Below are positions 37,288 through 49,831 of a stretch of 64,000 nt of DNA, in pieces; position 1 is the stretch's first letter, and each line of letters starts with the position of its first letter. The DNA is from Ulota crispa (lineage: Eukaryota; Streptophyta; Bryopsida; Orthotrichales; Orthotrichaceae): assembly GCA_963920765.1 (NCBI GenBank), contig OY987242.1, forward strand, positions 30,714,002-30,778,001, given 5' to 3'. The position numbers were made by a program, and so were the translations under genes. A model generated the notes under the pieces. It saw nothing but the letters and a program-made list of their open reading frames with translations. It made no database searches and had not been told where the DNA came from.

Positions 37288-38059
37288 TATAAAATTCTAG
37301 AGGGTTATATGTAAACTAGATATTTTGGTGAATATCAATATTGTACTTGCAAGTAAATTTGGTTTCTCCAAGTTTATTTGACTATCACATTTCCTTTCTT
37401 TAATTTCTTGAAAGTCCACGTTTCAAAGCATAATTTCTAATACATTTTTTTGATTAATTTCTCAAAAGATCATGAAATGAACTAGAAGAACACAAATAAT
37501 CTGAATGGTGGCTTCTACATGCACTAAGCTTGGATTATGTATTCTTTCATAGTAACTATTTTGGAAAACATTCTCATATGGCCATATTGTAGCAAGTTGT
37601 GTTTGTAGTTCTTTGGAACGCCACTCCTTGTGAGATAGGTTTTTCTATTCAAATTTGCGTTTATTCATTGTACAGCATAGTTTGACTCTTGAAATGTTGA
37701 AGCACTAATGAGAGTTGCAATGGCAAAGTATCAAATTAAACCCAACATCTTCAAAATTTAGTGGAAAAAAGAGTTGTGTCACAAAGGGGTGTTACTTTTA
37801 GAATATATTTTGTGTTCAGTGGTTTTTGTTGATTCCATATGTAAGGCAAATCTAAAATCCATTTATAAATGTTATTTATGCAAGCTATGTTAGTTGATGT
37901 GTTTTTTGTTTGAATTTAAAAATTACAAGTGCAATTAAAATATTTATAGAAGAAAAAGACCTACTAGCAAAGTTTGTTGAAGTTGACAACTGAAAACATC
38001 CTAATATGAAGAAGGTAGCCAGCACAAATGTTTCAATAACTTCATCCGTGCCACATCAA
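37288..38059. other. AT-rich non-coding stretch
   Basis: No gene or bounded repeat is seen up to the left TIR at 38060. Confidence 0.45.
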
Positions 38060-38771
38060 TAGTGGGTGTCAAACCTGGCTATTTCCTGCCGAACAAGTTT
38101 GGGTGGGTCCACTCCACAACTCAAAAACTTTTTGAAGTTATAAGGCATGATAACTTCATCACCCACCTGTAGAGGTGGTTGAAAACTTAAACTAATTATG
38201 GCCTCTCTTTATAAAAGTTATCAAGTGCTCTTGTAGCTCTCTTCTATAGGGAGATTGACAAATTGTGATACTAAAGAGGGAGACTGTGATACTAAATAGG
38301 GAGATTGTGATACTAAAGAGGGAGGGTGTGATACTAAAGAGGGAATGTGTGACATTAAAGAGGTTAGGGTGTGATATTACAAAGGTAATTGAGATTTTAG
38401 TAGTATGATTAGTAATAGCACTAACCTCTTTAATGTCACACCCTCCTTCTTTAATATGACACCCTCCCTCTTTAATATGACACCCTCCCTCTTTAATATG
38501 ACACCCTCCCTCTTTAATATGACACCCTCCCTCTTTAATATGACACCCTCCCTCTTTAATATCACACCCTCCCTCTTTAGTATCACACATCAATATTTGT
38601 AACATTATCCCATATTTAAGTTATGAAGACTTATTCAAAATTTTATCAAGTAGTTTGTGAAGCTTTGCAAGGGCCATAACTTTGGAGAATTCAGTTTAGC
38701 CACCACCCCATAACTTTATTAAAAAATTGGGAAAAAATTATCCTAAAACCTTGAAAAATGCCAGGTTTGAC
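38060..38771. mobile_element. hAT-like short element with inverted minisatellite
   Basis: TAGTGGGTGTCAAACCTGGC begins at 38060 and GCCAGGTTTGACAC ends at 38771; the 14-bp GTGTCAAACCTGGC pairs perfectly. Ends of the form TAGxGGGTGTCAAAC resemble those of many hAT elements. Inside lie the inverted arrays at 38262-38590. It abuts the left CCGTC array of the large composite. No clean 8-bp duplication was found, so either this is a solo MITE or its left end is the end of the larger element. Confidence 0.55.
38262..38590. repeat. Inverted arrays of a 15- to 21-bp minisatellite
   Basis: Left arm: units of TGTGATACTAAAGAGGGAG at about 38,262-38,360. Right arm: about eight units of CACCCTCCCTCTTTAATATGA at about 38,438-38,590, the reverse complement of the left motif. 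The two can form a large hairpin. The 137- and 69-codon minus-strand ORFs (HIKEGGC and ILKREGV repeats) and the plus-strand one are products of 21-bp periodicity. Confidence 0.9.
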
Positions 38772-38779
38772 ACTAGGAT

Positions 38780-39075
38780 TGTCTAAACCGATGTGACATT
38801 GGGTTTTCACGTCTGGATGTCATGACGCATCCGTCCTGACATGTCCGGATGCGGCAGGATCCGTTTGCAATGCTAACGGGCTGTCCAGGCCGTGGATGAA
38901 GTCCGTCAACGAGATCATCGACTAGACAACGAGACTGTCTATTGGGCGCACGATTTGTTGACTAGACGCACGGCCCGTCGACTGGGTGCTGAGTCCGTTG
39001 ACTGAACGCATAGTCCGTTGATTGGAGGCACGAGCCGTCAACTGGATGGCCCGTTGACATTTCCAGTCCATTGGA
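38780..39075. repeat. Left CCGT-rich subterminal array
   Basis: A GC-rich tract with repeated GTCCGT, CCGTCAAC and CCGTTGACTG words. It lies just outside the transposase gene. By analogy with hAT elements, where the transposase BED finger binds short motifs repeated near the ends (AAACGG in maize Ac), this may be a transposase-binding region. Similar arrays lie at 46040, 48610 and 56870. Confidence 0.6.
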
Positions 39076-39339
39076 CAAGACTGGCTGTCCACAAAAGTTT
39101 TAAGGCTTAGGGACCATAAGAAGGACTTTCTTGTATTGAAGGTCACTTGTCCTTGTTCATCTTTGCTCCTATGACTTGGTTGGGTTACAACTAGTGCACT
39201 AGAGGGAAGTCCAAGGAGGGTGTGTGTGGGGAGCACTTGTTGTGAGAGCAACAAGTGTTGTTTTTTTATCACATTTCATTTAGAATACCAATCTTGCTCT
39301 CTCCTTTGCAAAGTTAGGTAGAAGAACAAGTAGTGGCAA

Positions 39340-42300
39340 TGGGAGGGAGGAGGACTCAGTGGGATCCATGGTACACGCAATGACCAAATGGGAAAAGTGC
39401 ATGCAATTATTGCAGGACTTTGATAAATTATTGAAAAGATTGCTTGCTTTTCCATTTGGGGTACAAAGGAAATAATAACTTCCTTGGCGTGAGGTCTTGC
39501 AACAAAGTTGCTGCAACTGTGAAGGCCATGTTTTTCAATTGTGGAGGAAATGTACTTGTTGTCTCTTTGGGCGAAACTGAAAATAATGTGGAAGTGACAT
39601 CGCCGTCAACAACTCCAGCAAGTGCGGTACAAGGGGAGCGGCAGCATACTACTTCAGTCTCAGCAAATGACGGTGCGGAACCATACGAGGGACAATGCTC
39701 CTAAGTACAATCGTCAGAGGCATCTGGCCCTAGTTTAGCTCCCAGTTGACCTTTGAGGCAATTTTCTGTACAAAAAGGAATGAACTCTTCAAAGAAGCAG
39801 TTGCTAGACAAGAAATGGGCTAAGTTTTTTTTATGAAGCTCACATATCATTCAATGTAGCAAAGCACCCTGCTTTTGTCAATGCAGTGAGATCAACATCA
39901 GAGGTGAAAGTTTTGTACAAACCTCTAGCTTACCATGCACTTTGTACAAAGCTCCTGGAATCTGCAAAGGACAAAGTGGTAGCAACGGTGGTAGAGAAGA
40001 CAAGGGGACCAATCCATAAGTATGGTGTGACAATATGCTCTGATGGATGGGACAATGTCTCACATTGGCCATTGATCAATATCATGTTTGCATGTACAAG
40101 CGGAGAGGTATTTTTTGGATTGGTAGATACCACAGGTGAAAGCAAAGATGCTACCTATGTGGCTAATTGTATGCTTGATTTCATCAAAGAGGTGGAGGGT
40201 CAGAACGTAGTACAGGTTTGTACAGACAATGCAGGGAGCATGCGTGCTGCCTCTGCTCAAATAATTGGATGATTTCCATACATTTACTTCTAAGGTTGTG
40301 CAGCGCATGTGCTGGACCTTTTACTTGAGGATTGGGGAAAACAAGATTGGATAACTAGCATTGTGGGAAAAGCAAGGGTAATTGTGAATTACATTTGCAG
40401 GCATCACATGCCACTCACAATCTTTCGTCGGCATTCTCCCAATCATATGCTAAAAAATCCAAATGAGACTCGCTTTGCAACCATGTTCTTCATAATTGAG
40501 CGGCTGGTAGAAGTAAAGGAGGCTATGGAATTGACTATCCATGATCCGCAATGGAATGAGTACATGAGGAAATTGACAATAGACAAAACGCGAAAAAATG
40601 CAGACTTTATTCGACGACGTGTGCAATGAGCTGCCTTTTGGAGGTCATGTTTGAACTTTGTGCGCATGGTGGAGCCTGTCATGGTTGCCCTTTGAGAGTT
40701 TGATGGCAAGCGTTCGTGTATGGGGAAGGCATGGCTTGTGATGAAGAATGGGAGAAGACGGTTTTATCTTTCAAGGATCCACCATTTTCTTTACCAGCTC
40801 ATTACGCAAATTGCACTGAAGACAAATTTTACGCAAGGTGGGATATGATGAGAACAGATCTGCATTACGCAAGTGCTCTATTGAATCCCTTTTTACTTGA
40901 TGAAGTCATGCTAATGGACCACAATGAAGCAAAATATGCCATATTGAGAGTATTACGCAGAATGTCAGTTGGAGATCGAGCGTTTGCCTCAGCTTTGTCT
41001 GAGTTCCAAGCTTTCTAAGAGGGGTGAGGCCAATTGGCTGGACTCCCAGGGTTCACACTTTAAATTTGGAGCCCCATGAATGGTGGGATCTTCTTGGAGC
41101 GGGTGCTCATACTCTTGCACCGATTGCCAAAAGGATCCTTGCACAAGTATGCTCTGCATCATCATGCAAACGCAATTGGAGCTTGTACTCCTTAGTTCAC
41201 AACAAGGCCCACAATAGATTGACATCAGAACGTGCAAAGCAATTGGTTTATATTTATACAAATTCCAGGACTCTGAAGAACAGGGCTGCAGCTGATCCAA
41301 CAAGGTGGTACACTGAAAATATGATATCAAAAGACTCCATGACAGAAGAATCTGATGGTTTGGACCGTGGATCTGTTCTCTCTAATCCCGATGATGACAA
41401 CTCCAATGAAGGCGATGACCCATTTTGTACCTACAGTGGGGGGCAGGAAAGGCATACCCTAATTGACGAGTCTGTATTTGACTTCAATGAAGGGGATATT
41501 ATTGGCAATGGCCATGAGGGACTCAAACAAAGACCACCGCATATTCCACATGCATGGGCTGCTGTACCAAGCAAGAGAAATACAGAGGATGACATTGTGG
41601 CAGAAACTCAACTAATTCTAGTCACTCATGACAACGAGTGGCCACTTTAACATTACCAGGTGGTATTCAAGTTCAAAGAGAATGCAAACATGATGAGTTT
41701 GTACCACCAGCATTGCCTACTAAAAATGCTCATACAGAAGGGCCCTTTTGTATCCATGCGGTGGATATGCCCCCTCCACACAAAGTCTCAATTGGAGTGT
41801 GATACAAAACGCCCATATTGGACAATCCACCAATTCAAAATTTGTCAAGGCCGTCTTCTTCCGAGGTTCATCCTGTTGCACTGTCTTTGTCAATAGGCAC
41901 ACGGTTGACTAATCTCTTTCCAACTCTAAATATGCCAAAACGTAGGACTTCAAACCGGGCTTCATCACGCCTAGCTGTACGTCTAAACAATCCATCTAAG
42001 CATCCTCATCAACAAGGTACTACTAATGAACATGTGAGTAAAAGAGGATGGCAAAGGTTGCAAAGAGAACATGCGGCAGTCCAACCATTTGACTTTGTAG
42101 GGATGCCCAATACAGACGAAAAGATGGATGCAACCAAGCAAAGACCTATTCGGACAGTGTTCTCCATTGTTTGTCCTTCTCCTTTTACTAACCCCGTCTC
42201 CCTTCCTGACGCATCAAGTCCAAGTGGCAGTGCTAGATCCAATGATGATGATGATTCCAAATCCGTTGGGGCTATATCTAGTGACTTGGGCGAGGTTCCA

Positions 42301-42375
42301 GGAGATAGTGATTATAGAGTGCCGCGACAAATTCCAATACTTGGACTTGGCAAAAATCAAACTACTACCACATAG
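39340..42375 (+). pseudogene. hAT-type transposase, decayed
   Basis: A cut-and-paste transposase spread over all three frames. In order: a BED-finger remnant (about 39,360-39,540: WEKC, then NYC, HLGYKG, C in VRSCNKV); a DUF659-like catalytic region (39,840-40,272; motif TICSDGWDNVSHWPLI; then VCTDNAGSMRAA); a GCAAHVLDLLLEDWGK segment (40,294-40,629) and the TRFATMFF block; a 40,716-41,013 part; then the hATC dimerisation region (41,024-41,290: EWWDLLGAGAHTLAPIAKRI, SASSCKRNWSLY, NRLTSERAKQLVY). An acidic then basic tail runs on to 42,375. In-frame stops include 40,270, 40,291, 40,627 and 41,800, with frameshifts near 39,700-39,830, 40,690, 41,020 and 41,650. Non-functional as it stands; the family call is firm. 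Confidence 0.9.
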
Positions 42376-42800
42376 GATAATGTAGTTATTTCTAGGCGCA
42401 ACCTTAGACACGGAAATTGTTGAGTGATTCTATGCGGAAGAGAACAACGTCTTCATGTTCTCAAGTGCAAGGGTTTAGGGTGCTCATTGTTCATCACTCT
42501 ACATGCCAATTTTGGCATCATTATGAATAATTATTCTTGCTTCTTTCACTCTCATAGTCTCATGAAGTGACAAAGGATGTGCGTAATTATCTTTTACATC
42601 CTTTTGCACATTATGTCCATGTGTTTTTATACTAGTCCATAATAGATCTTTTTCCCTAAAATTTAGAACAAACATTGCTTCTGCAATATTTCATTCTTTG
42701 CATAAGGGACAGTGGGTTGAAATTTGTAGTGCTTCATTTCATTTGGGCTTGTGGGGTACTCATAAAATGTAGAGGCAGTTTTGGATTTAGGGTTTAGGGT
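42376..42800. other. Spacer with telomere-like heptamers
   Basis: Two or three copies of TTTAGGG at 42,785-42,803, with more at 42,868-42,890 and 43,080-43,250. These are too short and scattered to be a telomere; at least some coincide with TTAA-element ends (CCCTAAA). Confidence 0.5.
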
Positions 42801-43848
42801 TTAACCCTCTAAAGGACCATACTTTTCTCCACGTCAACATCAATGCAAAATGCCACTTCTAGAAGGTTTAGGGTTTAGGGTTTAGGGATTAGGAAAATGC
42901 GGCTAAAAGGTCTTTGCCCAAGGTTTAGGGTCTACAACAATTCATTGTGGGGATGAGCTCTTTCCAAATGGTACAGAGTGACACATTTTAATTTAAAGTA
43001 ACAAAGAATATAATCTGTGATGACCACATAATTCATGCACTCATACGCCTTTTACCTTGATTTTTTAAGGTTCAGGGGTTGCAATATGATCTCTCCATGT
43101 ACGACATCAATTTAGGGTATAGGGATTTAGGGTCTATGTACTTTACAGTACTCAGATTCATGGATTTTAAAACAATTGAAAATTTGTAACCATACATACG
43201 ACAGTCGACAAATGGGAAAATTAGTGAGTAGATACAGGTTTAGGGTTTATGAAATCACTAAATGGATAAGCATTTAATTATTGAAATGAAATATACTAAT
43301 CCAAAATTCCGGACAATTACAAATTTGTGATACTCAATCTACTTAATTTGATTTAATTGATTTCCCAAAATACATAAAACCAAATTAAACCAAATGGCTT
43401 CTATGATTATTTTAGAGTGTACAACCCCTCATTGACCATAAACAAAAACTACCAAAAATGCTAAAACCTTCACCTCATCAATTGAAATTTAATAACTCTA
43501 AGTTTTTCTTTTACAGATCACTTTGAATGCCAGATTAAAATTCTAATATTGGAACAATATACATTACAAAGAATTTGACCAATTGGATTCAAGGTTTAGG
43601 ATACACTTGTACACGCAATCTTAAGCAAATGTCCCTAAGTAACTAAGATCATACATAACTTTATTATTAAATGACGGAAATAACATATAACTGCATGCCC
43701 ACATAGGTCTTTGCTTCCCCAACCTTTAGTAAAGCTCTCAAAAAATCATAGGTAATAGTTCACAAATACATACATTTCCAAAGGCCAAAGCAATAAAGTC
43801 CAGCCTTTCCCCCAAATAGACAACTGTCTTTCAAGAGTTTAGGGTTAG
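42801..43848 (-). mobile_element. Decayed TTAA MITE inside the composite
   Basis: It starts TTAACCCTCTAAAGGACC. The right part (GCATGCCCACATAGGTC, GCTCTCAAAAAATCAT, then GACAACTGTCTTTCAAG) matches the family in the inverse orientation of the 5115 copy. It lies between the transposase and the kinase-like gene, so it is a later insertion. Strongly diverged from other copies. Confidence 0.55.
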
Positions 43849-44219
43849 TTTGAAAAAGATCAAAGCACATGTTGTACTTCTAATAATTTTGTTGAATCTT
43901 GCATATTACCATACAAACTTCAATCCTTTGAGGTACACTTTACAGTTGGAATAAATTGAATGACATGCCACAAAACAGTTAATTACAAACATCTTGAAAA
44001 GGATCAACAAAACATTTATTTATTTATATAAAAAGAAACATAGAGAATGTTACATTCCTAGAAGAATGCAAGCATTGTTACACATCTATTTTGCCACTAT
44101 TATAATGGAGTAATAGATCCTAGTGCTACGTAGTGCAACCCAAAATTTGCACTTGAATTGTAATATACTAATACCTAGCCTTCATTCCTTGCTTCTTTGT
44201 CCTTTAATTCTTGTTCTTT
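43849..44219. other. 3' flank of the kinase-like gene
   Basis: No gene seen. On the minus strand this is the downstream flank of the kinase-like gene; on the plus strand it is AT-rich spacer. Confidence 0.4.
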
Positions 44220-45839
44220 TCAGGTTTTGCAGTAGGAACCCACAGGTGGTGTCCAATTTGTTGGAGCCCTACTAAGTTGTTGCACGACATGTGTCACTAA
44301 GCGTTGTTGCAGTGGATCCTCCTTGCACAATTCCCCCAATATTTTGTGGAACATCGTAAATGCAGTATTATCAAGAATCATCTCTTCATTTCCTCTGTCT
44401 TCCTTCCATACCTTTGCTGCAATTTTTCCTACGGCATATCCATTTGTGTGTATACCTAAACATGGTGGCTTCACCACCCTAGTGGGAGATACAAAAGGCT
44501 CTGCCCCTCCGGTCAAGTACATCAATTCCAATGCCACCCACCAACATTTTTTTCTTGTTGCCTGCAACTGTCTAAGGTCTTGGAATTGGTACAACAAAGG
44601 GGTTATTTCATTCAGGCAACTTCCCATTCCCCAATTGCATAGCCCAATCCACACAGTTCTTCCATCATTGTTTGGAAAGTGTAGCATGATGTTATCTGGC
44701 GTGATGTCGTTGTATAGTACCAAATGTTGCTGCACTGCCTCGACGATGCAAATCAACGTCCACGCAAGCACAGTGCGGTTGCGTCTGTATGCCATGATTC
44801 ATTTGGCTTCTTCCATCACTTGTGGAGTTGCGTGATATGCAAGCTCTCCAATTTCTTCATAATCTTTGTTCATGCGATCCAAATGAAACATGGCACCCAG
44901 GGTACCTCTGTTCCACCACTGTGAATAACATTCCATAGTTGTGTCATTCACAGCAAAGAATTTGATGACTCTTGGATGCTTGCAAGGACAAACCAATGCC
45001 TCAATGGACAACTTCTCCCTAGCCTTTTTCAAATCATCAACATGCAAAGATGTCTTTCTCACTAATTCCATTGTACCAGGAATATGTTTACAAATTTGGA
45101 GGGTGACTCTAAACACCCATCCATGCCCCCCTTGTTTGTTTTTGCTAGAATAGGCATTCACCACCACCCTTTGCTCAAGGAACACCACCCCTCTTGCTAC
45201 CCCTTGACCTATGGCCAAGTTTTGACTCTTTTGAAACCATGGAGCATAGCAAATATTGCTTGAGGAGAATGCATGGATTGCATCGGGCCACTAGTGTACC
45301 TTCTTGTGCAGCAGCTTCAACGCTCTTGCCTTTGGCTCATCATCCCGTTTGAAGCCCTTTGTGTTGTCGGCGACTTGGGCCAGGTTGAAGATACAAGTCT
45401 GCACTTGATCATCTAGCCATTTCTGGAAGTTCACCTTTGTCCGGTCCTCCAGCCGCTCGTCCTTGTTCATCGCTAGCCAGAACAAGTGGTGGAGTTTTTT
45501 CTTGACAATATCCATTCCTTGCATTTTGTGCAAGATGTATGCCATATTCAATTGCAAGGTGGAATACTGCTCAAAAAAATTCATTGCCACTTCTTGCAAC
45601 CTCCTTGTTGCAATCTTCCTTGGATGCTCTTTGAGGTTTGTAGCTTTGTGCCTCTTTTGTTGCTTTTGTTTCTTCCCCTTCAAAGATTCCCTAGCACCCA
45701 CAGGATTGACCCTATTTGGTCCTCCAACCACGGCCTCTAAAACGCCATCTATTGACTTTGGAGATATTTGCACACCTAGATCCCTAATGCCTATGAACCA
45801 AGCATCCACCTTCTCCTTTGAAAAATCATGCCCTACCAT
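44220..45839 (-). pseudogene. Protein-kinase-like protein with two in-frame stops
   Basis: One frame runs 540 codons from ATG at 45,839 to the end at 44,220, interrupted by TAG at codon 183 and TGA at codon 347, with no frameshift. The N-terminal 180 residues are basic and unrecognised (KKQKQQKRHK). A kinase-like fold follows: GGHGWVFRV (about residue 237) as glycine loop, lysine in ELVRK (262), glutamate in LSIEAL (280), WWNRGTL hinge, YNDITPDNIMLHF (D378, N383) in place of HRD-x4-N, and LCNWG (402) in place of DFG. The missing metal-binding Asp points to a pseudokinase or a highly diverged kinase. It lies tail to tail with the transposase between CCGTC arrays, so it is probably transposon cargo. 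The family has no name I can give. Confidence 0.75.
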
Positions 45840-46039
45840 CGAAATATAAATGAAGTATAAAGAAGAAAGGATTTAGGGTTTAGGGTTTGCAGAATTTGCG
45901 AAACTCCCCCTCCCTCCTTCACCCAAGCCCCTACTCAGTACCCAAGCACCTACGCTCCCAAGCAAAGAGTGAAGACAATCCAGGACAAGGAAGCATTGTC
46001 AAAGCAAGAGGGACTCATGCAAATTGAACCAAAAGGAAC

Positions 46040-46510
46040 GTATAAGTACGCAATTCTTGTGGACAGGCAGGATGTCGAGGGGACAGGTAGTCCATCGAAG
46101 GGACAGGCAGTCCGTCAAGGAGACGAGTAGTCCGTCAAAGGGATGGGCAGTACGTCGAGGGGACAAGCACTTCGTCTTCATGAGATGGCTAGCCGTCAAA
46201 GGGACGAGCAGTCCGTCCTAAGGAGACGGATGGCCATCAAAGGGACAGGCAGTCTGTCCTCAAGAAACGGTTGGCCGTCCAGGCGACGGGCAAGCAAATA
46301 AGGCAATGGGCGGGCCATCTTTGAGACGTGCATGCCAACAAGGCAATTGGAGGGGGGTGTCTAGGTGATGGGCTGTTTGTCCAAACAATGGGCTCGCCGT
46401 CCAAGCGACGGACAGGCTGTCCAGACGACGGTTCAGTCCGTCGTGGAGGCCGTCCGGGGAATGGATGTGGAAGCAGTCCAATGAGTGGGCAGGCCGTCCA
46501 TTAGATACCC
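46040..46510. repeat. GACGG/CCGTC-rich array, second
   Basis: About 470 bp with more than twenty GTCCGTC, GGGACAGGCAG, GGCCGTCC and related words, upstream of the kinase-like gene. It is GC-rich against the surroundings. It may be the right subterminal region of a transposase-plus-kinase element starting near 38.06 kb, or an internal array of a larger one. Confidence 0.6.
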
Positions 46511-46704
46511 TGCAAAGACGGTTGGAGCGACCAGGGGTCAGAGTATCCGTGGAAATTCCCTCTAGATTGCAACTCTAAAGGAATTTGTACACGCGTTGCC
46601 CTGGCTGCAAGAATTGGCTAGAATTGGGTGAAAACTAACATTTAGTCATTTAATCCCAAGAATATTTCTACAGAACTGACACGCTCATGGAACCCTATGC
46701 TCCA

Positions 46705-47285
46705 CTAACCCCTAAATGCCCAAGGCACCCTATTTGGGTGTTTACAAAACTTTGAAGATGAATAAATCCTTACCAAATCACTTTTTTTAGTAATATCTTT
46801 CGAGCAGAAGTTGGTTCTGAAGTCTACTTTCAACATCAAAAATTTGATTTAAATAATCAATATTGCTGATTTTTCTACTCAAGATGTTGTACAAAGGTAT
46901 CCAATGCAATGTTTAGTTTTTTAGTGTTGGAACAACTTGGAAATGAGCCAAAAATACTCTAGAGCTTGGAGAAAAATCCGCATTAGAAATCCATTCAAAA
47001 AAGATACAAGAGTATATTTTGAACACTGTAAATTAACTAAAGTTAAACATGTAATAATCTTGAACTTCATATTGTATTGATGATAGTTTGTTTAGATTTG
47101 ACAAGTGAAATGAGGATTAGGAAAATTCAAGCATCTTTTGCAGAATTGCAGCTTTAACACCCTCACGTTGAAACCTTCTAATCTTTCGAACGACAAGTGA
47201 TACTGTTGAGTGAAGCTTGGTTGGTTGTTCAATTCCTTGAAAACGTAAAGAAATTAAAAAAGGGCTTGGGCATTTAAGGGGTTAA
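46705..47285. mobile_element. Short TTAA-family copy
   Basis: CTAACCCCTAAATGCCCAAGG at the left (TTAA changed to CTAA) and GGGCATTTAAGGGGTTAA at the right are inverse; 581 bp. The interior differs from the 900-bp sub-type. The ends match the ATGCCCAAG variant seen at 12381. Confidence 0.65.
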
Positions 47286-47796
47286 GGGTTTAAACAACCC
47301 AAAGCATCACACTTCTTAGTTAGGGTTCATCATTGACTCCAATTAACCATCTCTAGCGCAAGTTTGAGAAAACCCTAAATTGCAAAGGGAGTCACAATCA
47401 TGACCCTAAACCCTTACGCTTCTAAATAAAGTTAAAGTGTCGCCGTATTGTAATAACTAATAAGTACATGTAGTTCAAGTTTAAGCCATGTAGCATGTGT
47501 TTTTGCTACAAACATATACTTGCCTTCCCATCTTTGAGCATATATGAAATTTTGAACCCTAAGGAGGTCACCAAGGAATTAGGGTCAATTAATTCCACAA
47601 AAAGTTGTTTCCTCACTTGTCAGGTCATTCCCCTAGAAGTAGATGTTTCCAATGAGTTTCAAATAACAAAAAGGGCTTGGTCCTCTTGTTGTTGAAGAGT
47701 ACAAAGTTAGAATTAAATACAAACCCTAAACTATACTAGTAGGGTCTTATCACTTGGAGGCTTGGAGCTTTGAGTGGCAATTTATGTTGGTTGAGG
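47286..47796. other. Spacer between two TTAA insertions
   Basis: Non-repetitive sequence with no recognised gene; it may be original transposon or host DNA between the second and third CCGTC arrays. Confidence 0.4.
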
Positions 47797-48589
47797 GAAC
47801 CCGTATGGGACCATTGTCTCTTTGGGGACATGTTGGACTTTGGGCATGTACATATGGCTGAACTATTATGTGTGATTTTTTGAAACATTTGTGGAAGGTG
47901 GGAAATTCAAAGATCTATGTGGGAATCTACCTTTTTCTTCAATCTGACATTTCATGAAGAAGATATGCATGAATTTATGAGAATTTAGGGAGGACTTCCC
48001 GTCCAGCACTCCGGGCAACCCAAAAACTTCTTTAATTTGTATTTTTATTTAAACTGAAATTTGAAACTTGTTCTTCACATTTTTGTAATAGGTTAGCCGT
48101 GAGAAGCTTTGAATCATTCAATTTAAATCAATGACATGGTAGTTATGAGGAGTTTTTGATTGCGGGCCATTCTAGATTCTACACTCTAAAAAAACTTTGA
48201 ATTTTGAAGTCATTTGTTTTACTAAATTTTCCCTATTTTGGAATAAAAATTAAACCAAAGGAAATAGAATTTTTATTACAACATTACAACCTTCAGGATT
48301 TGCATTTTTCATTTCAATAATTAAATGCTAAACAATTTAGTGTTTTTGCTCATTCTCTAATTCTTTTTATTTACTAATTTTTCCCACTTGCTTGTGCTGT
48401 ATAGTTCAAATTGATTTGAAAATTCTCCCACATATACCTAGATTGATCTCCTACATGGAAAAAAAGAGCGGAACTTGGGATACATCATCTTTTTTGTTAT
48501 AAGAGTGCATAAAGGCTTGTGATATTTTTGGGTTTAGGGTTTCATATTTTTTTCTTGAAAACAAAAGGGTGTGGTCCTTTAGGGGTTAA
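47797..48589 (+). mobile_element. Decayed TTAA MITE at 47.8 kb
   Basis: The right end GGTCCTTTAGGGGTTAA is intact. The left is degraded (ACCCGTATGGGACCATTG), but the interior follows the 5115 copy: GTGATTTTTTGAAACATTTG, GAATCATTCAATTTAAATC and TTTTGATTGCGGG. About 790 bp. Confidence 0.65.
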
Positions 48590-48609
48590 CATACCCTTTT
48601 TATGTATAG

Positions 48610-49560
48610 TTGTACACGCCGTCCATGAGAACTCAAGACCATCAAAATAGACGGGCCAATGTCCAATGGAGATCAGGGTTTTTTTTTCCTTTTTTAAACA
48701 GTGCCAAAGTGGCAATTAAAATGTTATAGTGCTGCTCCATATTTCAACATTCATCCACATATTGGATAGAAAATATCACATTAGCACATGTTACATATCT
48801 ATAATTTGGTTTTCATTCATTATTTGGCAATTTCATCCAAGTTTTTTTAAATTCTGAATTTTTTCGACGATTTCATCCAAATATTACTGTTTTTCTTCTA
48901 TAGGATTGGTGCTACTAAAAAAAATAAGTGCAATTTTGCCCCGAATTGCTAAAAAAAGAAACCTTGCTGCGAACAAAGTGAAGGATGGGAGGTTCAGAGG
49001 TTGTTGCACTAAAACAATAGGCCGTCAACATTCAATTGTAGCCGTCCAACTGGACAGACCATCCGTCCACCAAGGCTGTCGACAGGTGGCGTAGGTCGTC
49101 CAAGCCTTCAATGGTCGTCAAGGAGCAATGGTGGCCGTCAATGATGCTGGCCGGTCCGTCCATGTAGGCCGTCCATGGGCCTGGACGGACTTTGAATTCT
49201 GATAATGAAAACACAAGACTAAAGACGGCAGCTCGACCATGTGGACGGAAAACCGACCCTCTAGACGGACTACCAAACCTTTGGACGGACTACCAAGCCT
49301 TTGGACGGACTACCAAACCTCTGGACGGAATGCCAAACCTCTGGACGGACCACTGAGGCGACCAACATTCCGCTGAGCCTATCGATGGACTCCCTGTCGA
49401 TGCGCAGCCTGTTGATTAATGCGGACGGCGTTATGATGGTGGTATGAGGCTGGGGACGGCCCCTCAAACCTATCAACGGGCTGCCGAACCTCTTTGGACG
49501 CTCCTTGGAAGCCCTGGCCGTCCATAGAGGGGCGCGTCCGTCCACATGGATGGTCCAGGA
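48610..49560. repeat. CCGTCC/GGACGG array, third
   Basis: A short part at 48,610-48,670 and the main part at 49,020-49,560. It contains an 18-bp tandem, TTGGACGGACTACCAAACC, at about 49,275-49,350 and many GGCCGTCC words. It immediately precedes the coiled-coil/RING gene. An AT-rich segment (48,680-48,960) separates the two parts. Confidence 0.65.
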
Positions 49561-49831
49561 GTTTTAATGTTGATTTGACCCCAATTACCAACCTAATTAG
49601 CTTGGGTAATTGGAGTGTATAAACTTCCTAAATCCCCTCATAATCGTGCTTCCTCTCTTGAGTTGCTTTGTCTTTGCTTGAGAAAGCTTTGCATTGCAAT
49701 TCGAGGGGAAGTGTTATACATGTGGCATATGCTTTGCCAAATTTCAGTTGCCTCCATGCAATAGAAGGTAGAGCAATTTGCCATTTGTATCCTCCTATAG
49801 ACTGTGGTTTTTTACTATGCAGGTAAATAGT

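Noticed and set aside
38192-38605. A 137-codon minus-strand frame with repeated HIKEGGC units
   Set aside because: Product of a 21-bp tandem repeat that leaves several frames open on both strands.
39886-40272. A separate short gene starting at 39886
   Set aside because: The start is GTG inside a conserved transposase region; the homology clearly begins upstream and continues past the stop.
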